DNA of 64,000 nucleotides from Litorimonas sp051251645 (GCA_051251645.1 JBPOEY010000001.1:1-64000), one strand, 5' to 3'; shown: positions 36,262 through 45,962, numbered from the stretch's first letter. Program-made: numbers and translations. Notes: generated by a model not told the origin, from the sequence alone.

Positions 36262-37002
36262 ATGATCAAAACAACATCTCAAACTGCGCTCATCACTGTC
36301 GCAGCGCTCGCTTTATTCCCGCTAACAGCCCAAGCACAAGTCGCTGATGGCTGGAGCGGTGAAGCCTCACTCACCGGCTCACAGACAACAGGTAACACTG
36401 ACACAACAGATGTCGGTCTGGGCCTAAAGTTGGCAAAGGATGGCGACGTCTGGCGACACAAATTCAACGCCTCTGCTGATTACGGCCGCGCGGGCGGAAC
36501 AACCAATAAGCAACGGTTTGTGCTCGGCTATCAAATCGACCGTGATATTACGGACCGTCTTTATGCCTATGCCAATGCCGATTATTTCAGCGATGATTTC
36601 GGCGCGTTCGAAGACGGTTATTTCTTGGGTACAGGTCTGGGTTACGAAGTCATCGTGCCCGACCCGATTGGTTGGAAGCTCGAAGGCGGCCTCGGCTACC
36701 GCAGTCAGACACCGCAAGACACGCTCGGTGTCGCAGCGGACAGCACCAGTGAAATTGCCGCGCGTCTTGGCTCTGACTTTGATTGGACGCTCAACGATAA
36801 TGTCTCGCTCTATAATGATAGTGAGCTAATCTATTCTGAGAGCGACACCAATGTTTGGAACGAATTCGGACTGACCGCGACACTGACGGGTCGTCTTGCT
36901 GCCCGCGCGAGCGTCCGCGTCGACCATCATACGGACGTGCCAGTGGGACTTGAAAACACAGACACAATTACGCGCTTTGGGTTGGTCTATACGATGGAGT
37001 AA
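36262..37002 (+). CDS. DUF481-family outer-membrane protein
   Basis: A 246-residue exported protein with a Sec signal ending AQAQ (residue 25), then a DUF481 domain: WSGEASLTGSQTTGNTDTTDVGLGLKL is the family hallmark, with alternating strands through RFGLVYTME at the end. It probably forms a beta-barrel similar to E. coli YdiY, of unknown function. The ATG at 36262 has an AAGGAAAA ribosome site. Confidence 0.88.
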   Translation: MIKTTSQTALITVAALALFPLTAQAQVADGWSGEASLTGSQTTGNTDTTDVGLGLKLAKDGDVWRHKFNASADYGRAGGTTNKQRFVLGYQIDRDITDRLYAYANADYFSDDFGAFEDGYFLGTGLGYEVIVPDPIGWKLEGGLGYRSQTPQDTLGVAADSTSEIAARLGSDFDWTLNDNVSLYNDSELIYSESDTNVWNEFGLTATLTGRLAARASVRVDHHTDVPVGLENTDTITRFGLVYTME

Positions 37003-37042
37003 ACGCGAAACTTGGGGCCTACCGGCCTTCACACACTCAATG

Positions 37043-37076
37043 AGAGACCCGCGCTTATGCGCGGGTCTCTTTGCAT
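37043..37076 (+). terminator. Strong hairpin after the DUF481 gene
   Basis: A perfect 12-bp stem (37043-37054 / 37059-37070, loop TTAT) followed by CTTTGCATTTGG, a short T-rich tail. It separates the DUF481 gene from gyrB. Confidence 0.7.
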
Positions 37077-37245
37077 TTGGGGATAGGAAAAAGACATTAT
37101 CGGCGAGGGTTCAGTAAGAGGGCAGAAGTAACGTGTTTTTGGGGCTGTATTAGGGCCGCAGCGAGGGCATAAACCCTGTAAAACCCGTGCATTTCCCGGA
37201 TTTATCCTTATGTTAGGTGCATCCGAAACGAATGATTCGAGCTGT

Positions 37246-39702
37246 ATGTCCGACCCTGCTGCTGCCACACCCAATCCTGCTGATACGTCGCCTGAATATG
37301 GCGCGGATAGCATCAAGGTCTTGAAGGGCCTGGATGCCGTTCGCAAACGTCCGGGCATGTATATTGGCGATACGGATGACGGCTCCGGCCTGCACCATAT
37401 GGTCTATGAGGTCGTGGATAATTCCATCGATGAGAGCCTCGCCGGACATGCCGATAAGGTCGAAGTCACGCTGCATTCTGACGGCTCCGTCTCTGTCTGT
37501 GATAATGGCCGAGGTATCCCGGTCGCGATCCACCAAGAAGAAGGTGTGTCTGCCGCTGAAGTCATCATGACCCAGCTCCATGCGGGCGGGAAGTTCGATC
37601 AGAATAGTTATAAGGTCTCGGGCGGTCTGCACGGTGTGGGCGTGTCGGTTGTGAACGCCCTGTCGGTCTGGCTCCGTCTGCGCGTCTGGCGCGATGGTAA
37701 GATCCACGAGATGGAATTCGCGCATGGTGATGCGGTCGCGCCGATGGCGGTCGTTGGCGATGCCCCGACCGAAACGCGTCGCGATGGCTCGCGCAAAGTT
37801 CTAACAGGCACGGAAATCCGTTTCATGCCGTCCGAGGACACCTTCACCATGGTCGAATTTGACCGGGATACGTTGGAACGGCGCTTGCGTGAGCTGGCGT
37901 TCCTCAACTCGGGCGTGAATATCACGCTGACCGATGAGCGACCCGAAGAAAATATCGTCACGCAACTCTTTTACGAGGGCGGGATCGAAGCCTTTGTGAG
38001 GCACCTTGATGCTAATAAGACAGGCGTCATCGATGCGCCGATTGTCGTGTTTAAGGAAGCCGACGGCATCACTGTCGAAGCGGCGCTGTGGTGGAATGAC
38101 AGCTATCACGAAAATGTCCGCGCCTTTACCAACAATATCCCGCAGCGCGACGGCGGCACCCACGTTGCGGGCTTCCGCGGCGCGCTGACCCGCACGATCA
38201 ATAAATATGCGGCGAGCTCCGGCATTGCTAAGAAAGAGAAAGTCGCAATTTCCGGCGATGATGCGCGCGAAGGCCTGACCTGCGTGCTGTCCGTCAAAGT
38301 CCCGGACCCGAAATTTAGCTCCCAGACCAAAGATAAGCTGGTCAGCTCCGAAGTCCGTCCGGTGGTTGAATCGGCGATGGGCGAGGCGCTTAGCGATTGG
38401 TTTGAGGAAAACCCGACCGCGACCAAACAAATCATCATGAAGATCGTCGAAGCGGCAGCGGCGCGCGAAGCGGCGCGCAAGGCGCGCGATCTCACCCGGC
38501 GCAAATCGGCGCTCGATATTGCCTCGCTGCCCGGCAAGCTGGCGGATTGTCAGGAACGCGATCCGGCCCTGTCTGAAATCTTCATCGTGGAGGGGGACTC
38601 TGCGGGCGGCTCGGCCAAACAGGCCCGCGACCGTCAGAACCAAGCCATCCTGCCGCTCAAGGGTAAAATCTTGAATGTTGAACGCGCTCGGTTTGACCGC
38701 ATGCTCGGCAGCCAAGAAATCGGCACAATGATCACGGCGCTCGGCACCGGCATTGGCCGCGATGATTTCAACGCGGATAAGGCCCGCTACCATAAAATCG
38801 TCATCATGACCGATGCGGATGTCGATGGCGCACATATCCGAACGCTGCTGTTGACCTTCTTTTATCGCCAGATGCCGGAGCTGATTGAGCGCGGCTATCT
38901 CTATATTGCCCAGCCACCGCTCTATAAGGTCGAACGGGGTAAGAGCGCGCAATATTTGAAGGATCAATCCGAATTGGATGATTATTTGATCGAAGCGGGC
39001 AGTAAAGATGCGCGGCTAGAGCTCGGCTCCGGGGCTGTAATCTCCGGCGAAGACCTAAGGCGTGTGTCCAAGGAATCTCTGCAAGCACAATCGATGATCG
39101 ATCGGCTGAAGCACCGCGCGCCCGATAGTGTTATTTCGCAATTGGCTATTTCCGGCGTGCTCGATCCCGAAGAGCGGCCGGAAAAGCTCGCGGCGGCAGC
39201 GGCGCGATTGAACCAGACTGCCGATGAGGGCGAAGACGGCTGGTCAGCGACTTATGATGAGGATGGCGCGCTCGTCGTTGAACGTGAAGTGCGCGGCGTG
39301 ACGGAACGTTACGCGATGCGTCCCGGTTTCCGCGATAGCGCGGATGCCCGGCGTCTGCACCGTATGTCTGAGTCTCTGCGCGAGACCTATGACGGCACAG
39401 CTTATTTCCGTCAGGGCGATAAGGACGCGATCGAAATTCATGGTCCGGCGGAACTTCTCGAAACCATTTTCGCGATTGGGCGCAAAGGTTTTAAAATCCA
39501 GCGCTATAAAGGACTGGGCGAAATGAACCCGGACCAGCTCTGGGAAACAACGCTCGACTCCAACGCGCGTTCGCTGCTGCAGGTCAAGATCGACGGCGCA
39601 GATTCTGCGGACGATCTCTTCACCAAACTGATGGGCGACGTCGTCGAACCGCGCCGCGATTTCATCATTAGCAATGCGCTCGATGCTGAGGTGGATACAT
39701 GA
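37246..39702 (+). CDS. gyrB: DNA gyrase subunit B
   Basis: An 818-residue ATPase subunit of gyrase. The GHKL ATP site is visible (VYEVVDNSIDESLAGHAD; CDNGRGIPVAIH; SGGLHGVGVSVVNALS), followed by the transducer domain and the toprim domain with IVEGDSAGGSAKQARDRQNQA and the IMTDADVDGAHIRTLL metal-binding acids. It ends QRYKGLGEMNPDQLWETT...RRDFI. ATG at 37246 is chosen over 37210. A chromosomal anchor gene showing this side of the tRNA is core genome. Confidence 0.98.
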   Translation: MSDPAAATPNPADTSPEYGADSIKVLKGLDAVRKRPGMYIGDTDDGSGLHHMVYEVVDNSIDESLAGHADKVEVTLHSDGSVSVCDNGRGIPVAIHQEEGVSAAEVIMTQLHAGGKFDQNSYKVSGGLHGVGVSVVNALSVWLRLRVWRDGKIHEMEFAHGDAVAPMAVVGDAPTETRRDGSRKVLTGTEIRFMPSEDTFTMVEFDRDTLERRLRELAFLNSGVNITLTDERPEENIVTQLFYEGGIEAFVRHLDANKTGVIDAPIVVFKEADGITVEAALWWNDSYHENVRAFTNNIPQRDGGTHVAGFRGALTRTINKYAASSGIAKKEKVAISGDDAREGLTCVLSVKVPDPKFSSQTKDKLVSSEVRPVVESAMGEALSDWFEENPTATKQIIMKIVEAAAAREAARKARDLTRRKSALDIASLPGKLADCQERDPALSEIFIVEGDSAGGSAKQARDRQNQAILPLKGKILNVERARFDRMLGSQEIGTMITALGTGIGRDDFNADKARYHKIVIMTDADVDGAHIRTLLLTFFYRQMPELIERGYLYIAQPPLYKVERGKSAQYLKDQSELDDYLIEAGSKDARLELGSGAVISGEDLRRVSKESLQAQSMIDRLKHRAPDSVISQLAISGVLDPEERPEKLAAAAARLNQTADEGEDGWSATYDEDGALVVEREVRGVTERYAMRPGFRDSADARRLHRMSESLRETYDGTAYFRQGDKDAIEIHGPAELLETIFAIGRKGFKIQRYKGLGEMNPDQLWETTLDSNARSLLQVKIDGADSADDLFTKLMGDVVEPRRDFIISNALDAEVDT

Positions 39703-40250
39703 AAACGCTCGCGATGGCTGGATGTATGGCGCTTGCCGCCTGTACGCAGGCGACGGACAGCCCGAACGACGCGTTTTTCGATAATCTTACATCGCTCTGT
39801 GAGGGAACTTTCACGGGACAAGTGATCAGCGATCAGGCGGTTGATGCGGATTGGATCGGGGCGGACCTCGTGGTCGGGCCTGTGAGCTGCGCCGAGGACG
39901 TGATCCGCATGCCGCTGGCTGTGGGCGACGACCGCTCGCGAACGTGGGTGATGACCCGTGACGGGGGCGCGCTAGAATTTCGTCATGAACATGTCGAGCC
40001 CGACGGCTCTCCATCCGCCGTGACGCAATATGGCGGTTTTGCACGGGATGGCGGAACGGCGACACAGCAGGCTTTTCCGGCGGATGATCTGACCAAGGCG
40101 AATTTCACGGACAACGGTATCGCCGTGTCGAACACGAATGTCTGGACGTTTGAGCTGAGCGAGGGACAGCTGACTTATACGCTCGCACGCCCCGCCACGG
40201 AGACGGATCCAGCCCGTGATTTCTGCGCGGAGTTTGATGTGCAGCCATAG
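39699..40250 (+). CDS. Hypothetical lipoprotein downstream of gyrB
   Basis: A 183-residue protein whose ATG overlaps the gyrB stop by 4 bases. It has a lipoprotein signal (MALAACTQA). The mature part contains paired Cys (LCEGTFTGQV, PVSCAEDV, DFCAEFD). I recognise no domain; two or more disulfides are possible in the periplasm. Coupling to gyrB is positional only. Confidence 0.7.
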   Translation: MKTLAMAGCMALAACTQATDSPNDAFFDNLTSLCEGTFTGQVISDQAVDADWIGADLVVGPVSCAEDVIRMPLAVGDDRSRTWVMTRDGGALEFRHEHVEPDGSPSAVTQYGGFARDGGTATQQAFPADDLTKANFTDNGIAVSNTNVWTFELSEGQLTYTLARPATETDPARDFCAEFDVQP

Positions 40251-40323
40251 CGAATTCAGACTGCGCGGCTGCGGTTACAAAATTTGATCCGCGCATTATC
40301 TGAAAAGGGCTAAGTTGCAGGCC

Positions 40324-40920
40324 ATGACCTACCCGCCGCCCTATTATACCGATGATAATCCAGACTTTGCCCGCCGCATTATGGGCGAGCATGGATTTGC
40401 GCTGTTGGTCGCCGAGGGTTTCGCCGCGACCCACCTCCCCCTATTGTTCTCTGACGAAGGCGCGCACGGCGCGCTCTATGGGCATGTGTCGCGCGCGAAC
40501 CCGATCTGTGAAGCGCTCGAAGGCCACTCGGTTCTGGCCGTTTTTTCTGGTCCGCACGCCTATGTGTCGGCGACGCTCTATGATGATCCGTCTGCCAGTG
40601 TGCCGACCTGGAATTACGCGTCCGTTCACGTGCGCGGGATTGTGACCGCCTTGCCCGATGCGGGCTTGCCGTCGCATTTATCAGCGCTGGCGCAGGCCTA
40701 TGAAGGCGCGGCGGGTTGGTCGGTTTCCGACGCGCCGGACTATGTCGATCGCATCAGTCGCGGGATTGTCGGGCTAAGGCTTGAGATCGAGTCTGTTCAA
40801 GCGTTCCGAAAGATGTCCGGAAATAAGCCCCCCGCCATACGCAAACGTATCATTGACGCGGCCCGCGCACAGGGCGAGGAGGCGTTTGCGACTGAAATGG
40901 AGACGATCCCGAATGACTAA
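40324..40920 (+). CDS. PaiB-like FMN-binding negative regulator
   Basis: A 198-residue split-barrel flavin protein related to PaiB: opening YPPPYYTDDNPDFARRIMGEHGFALLVA, THLPLLFSDEGAHGALYGHVSRANP, and FSGPHAYVSATLYDDPSASVPTWNYASVHVRG with the conserved Trp-Asn-Tyr. Members are linked to protease regulation in Bacillus; in proteobacteria the role is unclear. It overlaps the start of the crotonase gene. Confidence 0.9.
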   Translation: MTYPPPYYTDDNPDFARRIMGEHGFALLVAEGFAATHLPLLFSDEGAHGALYGHVSRANPICEALEGHSVLAVFSGPHAYVSATLYDDPSASVPTWNYASVHVRGIVTALPDAGLPSHLSALAQAYEGAAGWSVSDAPDYVDRISRGIVGLRLEIESVQAFRKMSGNKPPAIRKRIIDAARAQGEEAFATEMETIPND

Positions 40921-41599
40921 TTTGCTAAGCTACGACCTGACCGATGATGTCGCCACGATCCATCTGGATGACGGCAAGGCCAATGCCTTTTCCAATCTGA
41001 TGTTTGATGCCGTCAATGCGGCGATGGATAAAGCCGACGCGGAGGCTAAGATCATCGTGTTGCGCGGTCGCGACGGTATTTTTTCCGCCGGATATAATCT
41101 CAAAGAACTCATGCTCGGCGGCGATACGGCGGTGCAACTGGTCAAGCGCGGCTCTGATTTTGCGGTCCGGATGATGGAAACGCGCAAGCCAATTATTGTC
41201 GCGGGAGATGGTCATGTGATTGCGTTGGGGGCCTTCTTGTTCCTCGCTGCGGATTACCGCATCGCAAAAAAAGGACCATTCCAAGTCGGTCTACCGGAAA
41301 CAGCCAACGGCTTGCCGATGCATAATTTTGGCCGTGAACTCGCCATGCCGCGCCTCTCCCAACGCCACTTCTCACGCGCCTTTATCAATGGCGAAATGTT
41401 CACCCCGGACGCGGCAGTCGAGGTCGGTTATTTGGACGAAGCGGTTGATGACGTTGACGCCGCTATTGCGAAGTCGATTGCATTTTTCAAATCCATCAGC
41501 CTCAATGCATTTGCCATCAATAAGCCCCGCGGTCACCAAACCCTAATGCCGGGGCTCAAGCAGGCGATCCAAGACGATCTCGACATTAAGATCGGCTAA
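40913..41599 (+). CDS. Crotonase/enoyl-CoA hydratase-family enzyme
   Basis: A 228-residue member with the oxyanion-hole segments VLRGRDGIFSAGYNLKEL and AGDGHVIALGAFLFLAADYRIA. The ATG at 40913 overlaps the PaiB-like gene by 8 bases and is preferred over the longer frame. The catalytic Glu positions of true enoyl-CoA hydratase are not clearly kept (GLPETANGLPM in the second site), so the reaction cannot be named. Confidence 0.88.
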   Translation: MTNLLSYDLTDDVATIHLDDGKANAFSNLMFDAVNAAMDKADAEAKIIVLRGRDGIFSAGYNLKELMLGGDTAVQLVKRGSDFAVRMMETRKPIIVAGDGHVIALGAFLFLAADYRIAKKGPFQVGLPETANGLPMHNFGRELAMPRLSQRHFSRAFINGEMFTPDAAVEVGYLDEAVDDVDAAIAKSIAFFKSISLNAFAINKPRGHQTLMPGLKQAIQDDLDIKIG

Positions 41600-41603
41600 T
41601 CTG

Positions 41604-42482
41604 TTGGAACGCGTTCAATTTGAACTGCCCGGCGGAACATTGTCGGCGGTGCGGTATGGCGACCCATCGACGCCGTTGAGCCTCGTGTTTTGCCACGCGA
41701 ACGGGTTTAATGGGCAAAGCTACCGCGCGGTTATAGAGCCGCTAGGCGTGCACGCTTTGGCTCTTGATCTACGCGGGCATGGGATGACGGACCTCCCGAC
41801 TGAGGCAGACACATTAGCGAGTTGGCAGATTTTTGCCGATGATATTGCGCAATTTTTTGACCGTGAAGTGAACGGACCCGTTGTGCTCGCCGGGCATAGT
41901 TACGGCGCTGTCAGCGGTGTTTTGTCAATGCCGCGAACGCGATATAAGGTCATGGGTTATGTCGGCTTTGATCCCGTTTTGGTGCCGGGCTTGTTTCGCC
42001 TGATTGCGCGCACTGCGCCGGGGCGCGCCTATATCAAACAGCGTATTCCAATCGCGCGAAACGCGGGACAACGGAAATCCGTCTTTGAGACATTAGAGGC
42101 CGCTTTTGCGCGCTATCATGGGCGCGGGGCCTTTAAAGGGGTGCCAGACATGATTTTGCGTGATTATTTAGAGGGCGGATTAATTGCGACAGATAATGGT
42201 CAAATGCGCCTCGCGTGCGATCCATCGTGGGAACAGGCTATCTTTACGGCACAGGCGCATAATATTTTTCGCAATGTTCCGCTGTTGCCGGATAATAGCC
42301 GAATTGTTTTTGCGGGCGGGCGCGGCCAGGTTAGCACGCGGGGTCAACGCAAACGCTTGCAACGCTTACAACCCGGCCTGTCGATCGAGTTTCAGCCAGA
42401 TTATAATCACCTGTTTCCCCTGCAAGAACCCGCCTTCGCAACGGAGGTTCTGCGGTCGGTTTTGGACGGTGTGTCCGGTTAG
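41604..42482 (+). CDS. Alpha/beta-hydrolase
   Basis: A 292-residue hydrolase with the nucleophile elbow AGHSYGA near residue 97, the oxyanion segment CHANGFNGQSYRAVIEPL near residue 30, and a late His in YNHLFPLQEPAFA. The start is TTG at 41604, 5 bases after the crotonase stop. Substrate not recognisable; its linkage to a crotonase suggests ester or lactone handling. Confidence 0.87.
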   Translation: MERVQFELPGGTLSAVRYGDPSTPLSLVFCHANGFNGQSYRAVIEPLGVHALALDLRGHGMTDLPTEADTLASWQIFADDIAQFFDREVNGPVVLAGHSYGAVSGVLSMPRTRYKVMGYVGFDPVLVPGLFRLIARTAPGRAYIKQRIPIARNAGQRKSVFETLEAAFARYHGRGAFKGVPDMILRDYLEGGLIATDNGQMRLACDPSWEQAIFTAQAHNIFRNVPLLPDNSRIVFAGGRGQVSTRGQRKRLQRLQPGLSIEFQPDYNHLFPLQEPAFATEVLRSVLDGVSG

Positions 42483-42485
42483 GGT

Positions 42486-43415
42486 CTAGCGGGCAGGTGG
42501 TGGGGCCAGCGACGGAATGCCGGCTTGCATGAGCGTGCTAATTTGAGCGTCCGTCGCCTTCGTCAGTTTTCGCGCGTTCAGATCGAACAATCCGGCGGCC
42601 GCATAACCGGCCACAACACAGTCGCCTGTGACTGTGTTCAAAATATTATGCATGATGAGGCGGGTGTAAGGGTTTGCGTCAACGATGGCAGGACGCATAT
42701 GATAAAGGTCGCCCGCACGGATTAAGGTCGGCATGTGAACGCGGATTTCTAGCACGACGGCAGACCCACCGTTGGCAATGTAATCCGGATCAGAAAATTC
42801 AGGCCAGCCCCCAGAATACCACCCCAATGTTGTCGTAATCCGTCGGAATATTTTTGAAAATGGCACGTGACCTGCGGGCATTGTATCGGCGGGCATAAAA
42901 ACACCGCCGCCAATATCGGTCGCCCCTAGATCCTCTAACTCTGATGCGGTCGGACGCAGCATGTCCCAGTCAAGCGACAGGTTCCGGGCCCGCGCCGGGG
43001 CTGGCAATTGATCCGTATGCGACGCCGCTTCGCGCTTTACCCGCGATGGCCAGCTAAATTTTTTGTCTTCTGGAATATACACATGTTCGACGATCTCGCG
43101 TAGGGTTGCCGCCATGCGCCCGTCGCGATGATACATGACGTGGCCGACTTCGGCAGTCGTGTCGTGGAGCGCGATAAGCGCGCTTTCCACCCGTAGGGGC
43201 GCGCCGGGCCGGGCCTCGGCTAGATATTTAATGTAGATATCGCGTGACCGCACGGTCGAATAGGCATCGGGCCGAAAGGCTTCCACAAGTCCCAAACGGA
43301 TGAACAACCCCATGCGTGCCTGCTCGAACTTGTCGAGATAGTAAGACATGTTGAGATGGCCCAACTCGTCACACTCCCACGCAGAACAATCGCCAGCCCA
43401 AGTCGTTTGAAACAT
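42486..43415 (-). CDS. Double-hotdog thioesterase-family protein
   Basis: A 309-residue protein with two 4-hydroxybenzoyl-CoA-thioesterase-type hotdog regions: the first holds CDELGHLNMSYYLDKFEQA with the catalytic Asp-type position (residues 16-34), the second VPFSKIFRRITTTLGWYSGG...VLEIRVHMPTLIRAGDLY. It probably cleaves an acyl-CoA thioester; substrate unknown. It is convergent with the alpha/beta-hydrolase and lies 20 bp after the Fur-family gene. Confidence 0.82.
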   Translation of the reverse strand: MFQTTWAGDCSAWECDELGHLNMSYYLDKFEQARMGLFIRLGLVEAFRPDAYSTVRSRDIYIKYLAEARPGAPLRVESALIALHDTTAEVGHVMYHRDGRMAATLREIVEHVYIPEDKKFSWPSRVKREAASHTDQLPAPARARNLSLDWDMLRPTASELEDLGATDIGGGVFMPADTMPAGHVPFSKIFRRITTTLGWYSGGWPEFSDPDYIANGGSAVVLEIRVHMPTLIRAGDLYHMRPAIVDANPYTRLIMHNILNTVTGDCVVAGYAAAGLFDLNARKLTKATDAQISTLMQAGIPSLAPPPAR

Positions 43416-43435
43416 ACTATCCTACGCCGTCTTTT

Positions 43436-43870
43436 TTAGGCTGCTGGACGGCAAGAGGCACACGTGCCGTAATGCTCGATCACGCTGCGCCTAATTTCGA
43501 ATCCATCAGGTTTGCAATCGGCGTGGTCATGGGCGTGACGTTCTTCAACACGGCTGCATCCTTCGCAGATGAAAAACTCGGCCAAATCGCCTTCATGACT
43601 ATGATCGCAAGCGATAAAGGCGTTCAGGGCTTCGACCCGGTGGACGAGGCCCAGTTTAGAGAGAAAATCAAGCGCGCGATAAACGGTCGGTGGCTTGGGA
43701 CTCCCACGTTCAGGTTTGAGCCGGTCGAGCAAATCATAGGCTTTGACAGCTCCACCATCTTCAATGACGAGTTCTAACACATGCTCACGAAGCGGCGTAA
43801 AACGCTCGCCCGCAGCCTCACAGACTTGGCGTGCGGCGTTAAGCCGTTCAGAAGGTGTACTGTGTCCCAT
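43436..43870 (-). CDS. Fur-family regulator, Zur-like
   Basis: A 144-residue metal-dependent repressor. The winged helix reads AVKAYDLLDRLKPERGSPKPPTVYRALDFLSKLGLVHRVE, followed by the dimerisation domain with CDHSH, the HAHDHADC ligand cluster and two CxxC pairs (CEGC and CASC) for the structural zinc. The arrangement resembles Zur more than Fur, so zinc homeostasis is inferred. No target site was identified nearby. Confidence 0.88.
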   Translation of the reverse strand: MGHSTPSERLNAARQVCEAAGERFTPLREHVLELVIEDGGAVKAYDLLDRLKPERGSPKPPTVYRALDFLSKLGLVHRVEALNAFIACDHSHEGDLAEFFICEGCSRVEERHAHDHADCKPDGFEIRRSVIEHYGTCASCRPAA

Positions 43871-44131
43871 AACCCACAGATAGGGGATGCGTGGCCGAAT
43901 GGCAAAGTCTAAGGGCCCAGATCATCTATGCGGTGTTTCTGGATGTTCCGCGAGGCGGAGGAGCCTCAGCGCGAGCGACCTGAAAAGCGCAGTTGTAGGG
44001 CGGCAGGCCTTCCGCTATGGCGCTGACTTCGTTGAAGACGACCTTTTGGTCAATCAGCGGCGCTTGATGAACGGGACCGATGCGCCGCCACAAATTTCCA
44101 TGCGATCCCAACCTATATTTAAGAGGCGATA

Positions 44132-44923
44132 ATGGCTGAAGCACAGCAACCCACCGTGAGTGGAAACGTGATGTTCTATGAGAAGCCGGTTCCCCTGAAC
44201 CGTGAACAGCACAAAGGCTACGGCGTTACTCCGGTCGAGAAACCGTTTGAGTTTATGCGCAAGTCTCATTTTCTGCCGCTAACGGCAGCTGAATTTGGCT
44301 CTGCTGCGGCAAGCTATCCAATCATCTTTGCGGGCGAAGATCGCTCACCTTTGGCGGTCATGGGCATTCGGACGGAAGAAAACCTGTTCGTGACGGATGG
44401 TAAGTTCCACACGGATTTTTATATGCCAGCCTTCGCACGACGGTATCCGTTCGTGTTAGCGAGTGACAAAGACAATGACCGTTTCGTGGTCTGTGTTGAT
44501 GAAGCGGCAACCTGCGTCACCAATAAAAAACCAGCTCAAGAATTTTTCACAGGTGAAGACACGTCGACCTTTACCAAGGAAGCCTTTGAGTTTTTGCAGA
44601 ATTTTGAACGCGACCGTCAGGCGACGGCGACAATGGTGCAGGAATTGAAGAACCTTGATTTGTTTGAACCCAAAGACATGCATTTCCAAGGTCAATTGGC
44701 TGACGGTTCTCCCGGGGAACGTCAAAAGATTGCGGATTATTTCGCAATCTCTGAAGAAAAATTGCGCGCGCTATCACCTGATATGATTAAGAGCTTATCT
44801 GATCGTGGGATACTCGCGGTTATTCACGCTCACTTGATTTCGCTTTCCAATTGGCAGCGACTTGTGAACATGACGCTTCGCCTTGCAACGGCAGAGCAAA
44901 TCGTAATGGATAAGGCTAACTAA
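44132..44923 (+). CDS. SapC-family protein
   Basis: A 263-residue protein of the SapC family, named after Campylobacter S-layer secretion genes, but with unproven function in alphaproteobacteria. Recognisable blocks are FEFMRKSHFLPLTAAEFGSAAASYPIIFAG and FYMPAFARRYPFVLA. It has no signal peptide and ends in a helical segment. It follows a 260-base stretch (43871-44131) with no evident gene and precedes a strong terminator. Confidence 0.87.
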   Translation: MAEAQQPTVSGNVMFYEKPVPLNREQHKGYGVTPVEKPFEFMRKSHFLPLTAAEFGSAAASYPIIFAGEDRSPLAVMGIRTEENLFVTDGKFHTDFYMPAFARRYPFVLASDKDNDRFVVCVDEAATCVTNKKPAQEFFTGEDTSTFTKEAFEFLQNFERDRQATATMVQELKNLDLFEPKDMHFQGQLADGSPGERQKIADYFAISEEKLRALSPDMIKSLSDRGILAVIHAHLISLSNWQRLVNMTLRLATAEQIVMDKAN

Positions 44924-44936
44924 GCCTCAGACAATC

Positions 44937-44970
44937 AAAAGCCCCGGTCGATGACCGGGGCTTTTTTTTT
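44937..44970 (+). terminator. Intrinsic terminator after sapC-like gene
   Basis: GC-rich perfect stem GCCCCGGTC/GACCGGGGC with a short loop and a run of ten Ts; an AAAA run on the other side lets it serve the convergent thioesterase gene too. Confidence 0.92.
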
Positions 44971-45004
44971 GGAGGAACATTAGAGTGCCTGATGAGCCGG
45001 CGCG

Positions 45005-45424
45005 CTAAGTGTGTTCTTTTCCGAGCAGGAAATGCCCGTTCAGAGTCGCGATCGGCGTCTCGAACTTATCTTGCCAAGCGCGGACTCGGAGATTGGCAAC
45101 GCGTGAGCCTTGTTTGAAAATTTGGGCGCGGGCGTAAGTCTCAATCGGGCGGCCGCGGCGAAGATAGTCGATATTGATCCCGATGGGCCGAGGCAAAGCG
45201 CGATCCGGGTTATTGAGAATAAGCTGGGCAATCGCGCAGACTTCCATGAACCCGCCAACGCCGCCGCCGTGCAGAGCGGGGAGGCTAGGGTTGCCGATAT
45301 TACTGTCCCGATAAGGCAGCACGAGCGTGAATTCTTCGCCCATGAATTGTGGTTCAATTCCGAGGGTCTGCGCGTATGGGATATTAGCCAGACGCTCTTT
45401 AATCGCTTCAATATGGTCGGTCAT
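45005..45424 (-). CDS. PaaI-type hotdog thioesterase
   Basis: A 139-residue single hotdog protein with the PaaI-like strand-helix LPALHGGGVGGFMEVCAIAQLIL near residue 49, where the HGG motif lies at the active-site helix start. It overlaps the next thioesterase gene by 4 bases. The two may form a heteromer; substrate unknown. Confidence 0.87.
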   Translation of the reverse strand: MTDHIEAIKERLANIPYAQTLGIEPQFMGEEFTLVLPYRDSNIGNPSLPALHGGGVGGFMEVCAIAQLILNNPDRALPRPIGINIDYLRRGRPIETYARAQIFKQGSRVANLRVRAWQDKFETPIATLNGHFLLGKEHT

Positions 45425-45939
45425 GACGATGACCCTGTCGTTCCTTTGGTTTGTTTTGCGGCTTTTTCCATCCGGGCCTTGAGCGCATCTTCAAACGATA
45501 CGCGCGGGCCTGTGCTCATGAAGGTCGCCTGCGCAGTGGCTACAGGATCGGTCTCATCGCCGTCATGGGCAACGGCGCGGAGAAACGCGACATGTTTCGT
45601 CGTCTTGTAGCATTCCGCCATGCCGATGATGGTCTCGCCGGGTTTCGCAGCGCGCTGATAATCAATCCGTAGGGAGAGTGTGGCCAGTCCGCCAAGCGTC
45701 TCGAATCCCGTAAAGGCGGCAAGTCCGCAAGCCTGATCCAGCAGGGTTGTCACAGCGCCACCATGAACGACGCCGGTTTGAATATCGCCGATAAGCGGTT
45801 CGGAATAGGGCAGGGAGAGCGTGGCCTGACCTTCGCCAATGGCAACGAATTGGATGCCTAATTCACGCGCATGAGGTGTACCGTTGATCATGCTTGCGCC
45901 GACCTCCCAGAACAATTTCAGTCGTTCATTCATATCCAT
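45421..45939 (-). CDS. PaaI-type hotdog thioesterase (second of the pair)
   Basis: A 172-residue relative of the neighbouring protein with GDIQTGVVHGGAVTTLLDQACGLAAF, giving the HGG active-site helix near residue 60. The C-terminus has an extra Lys/Gln-rich tail (ARMEKAAKQTKGTTGSSS). Part of the minus-strand group that starts with the kinase at 48010. Confidence 0.87.
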   Translation of the reverse strand: MDMNERLKLFWEVGASMINGTPHARELGIQFVAIGEGQATLSLPYSEPLIGDIQTGVVHGGAVTTLLDQACGLAAFTGFETLGGLATLSLRIDYQRAAKPGETIIGMAECYKTTKHVAFLRAVAHDGDETDPVATAQATFMSTGPRVSFEDALKARMEKAAKQTKGTTGSSS

Positions 45940-45962
45940 GTGAGCTTATCCATTTTGGACTC

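Noticed and set aside
37801..38967. 388-residue open frame on the minus strand opposite gyrB
   Set aside because: It is a long antisense shadow of a highly conserved gene with no family features; GC-rich coding regions often leave such frames.
43880..44131. Segment GCGTGGCCGAATGG resembling the start of a class II tRNA, plus a short frame
   Set aside because: No matching acceptor, anticodon or T-arm could be folded downstream, and the frame has no recognisable product.
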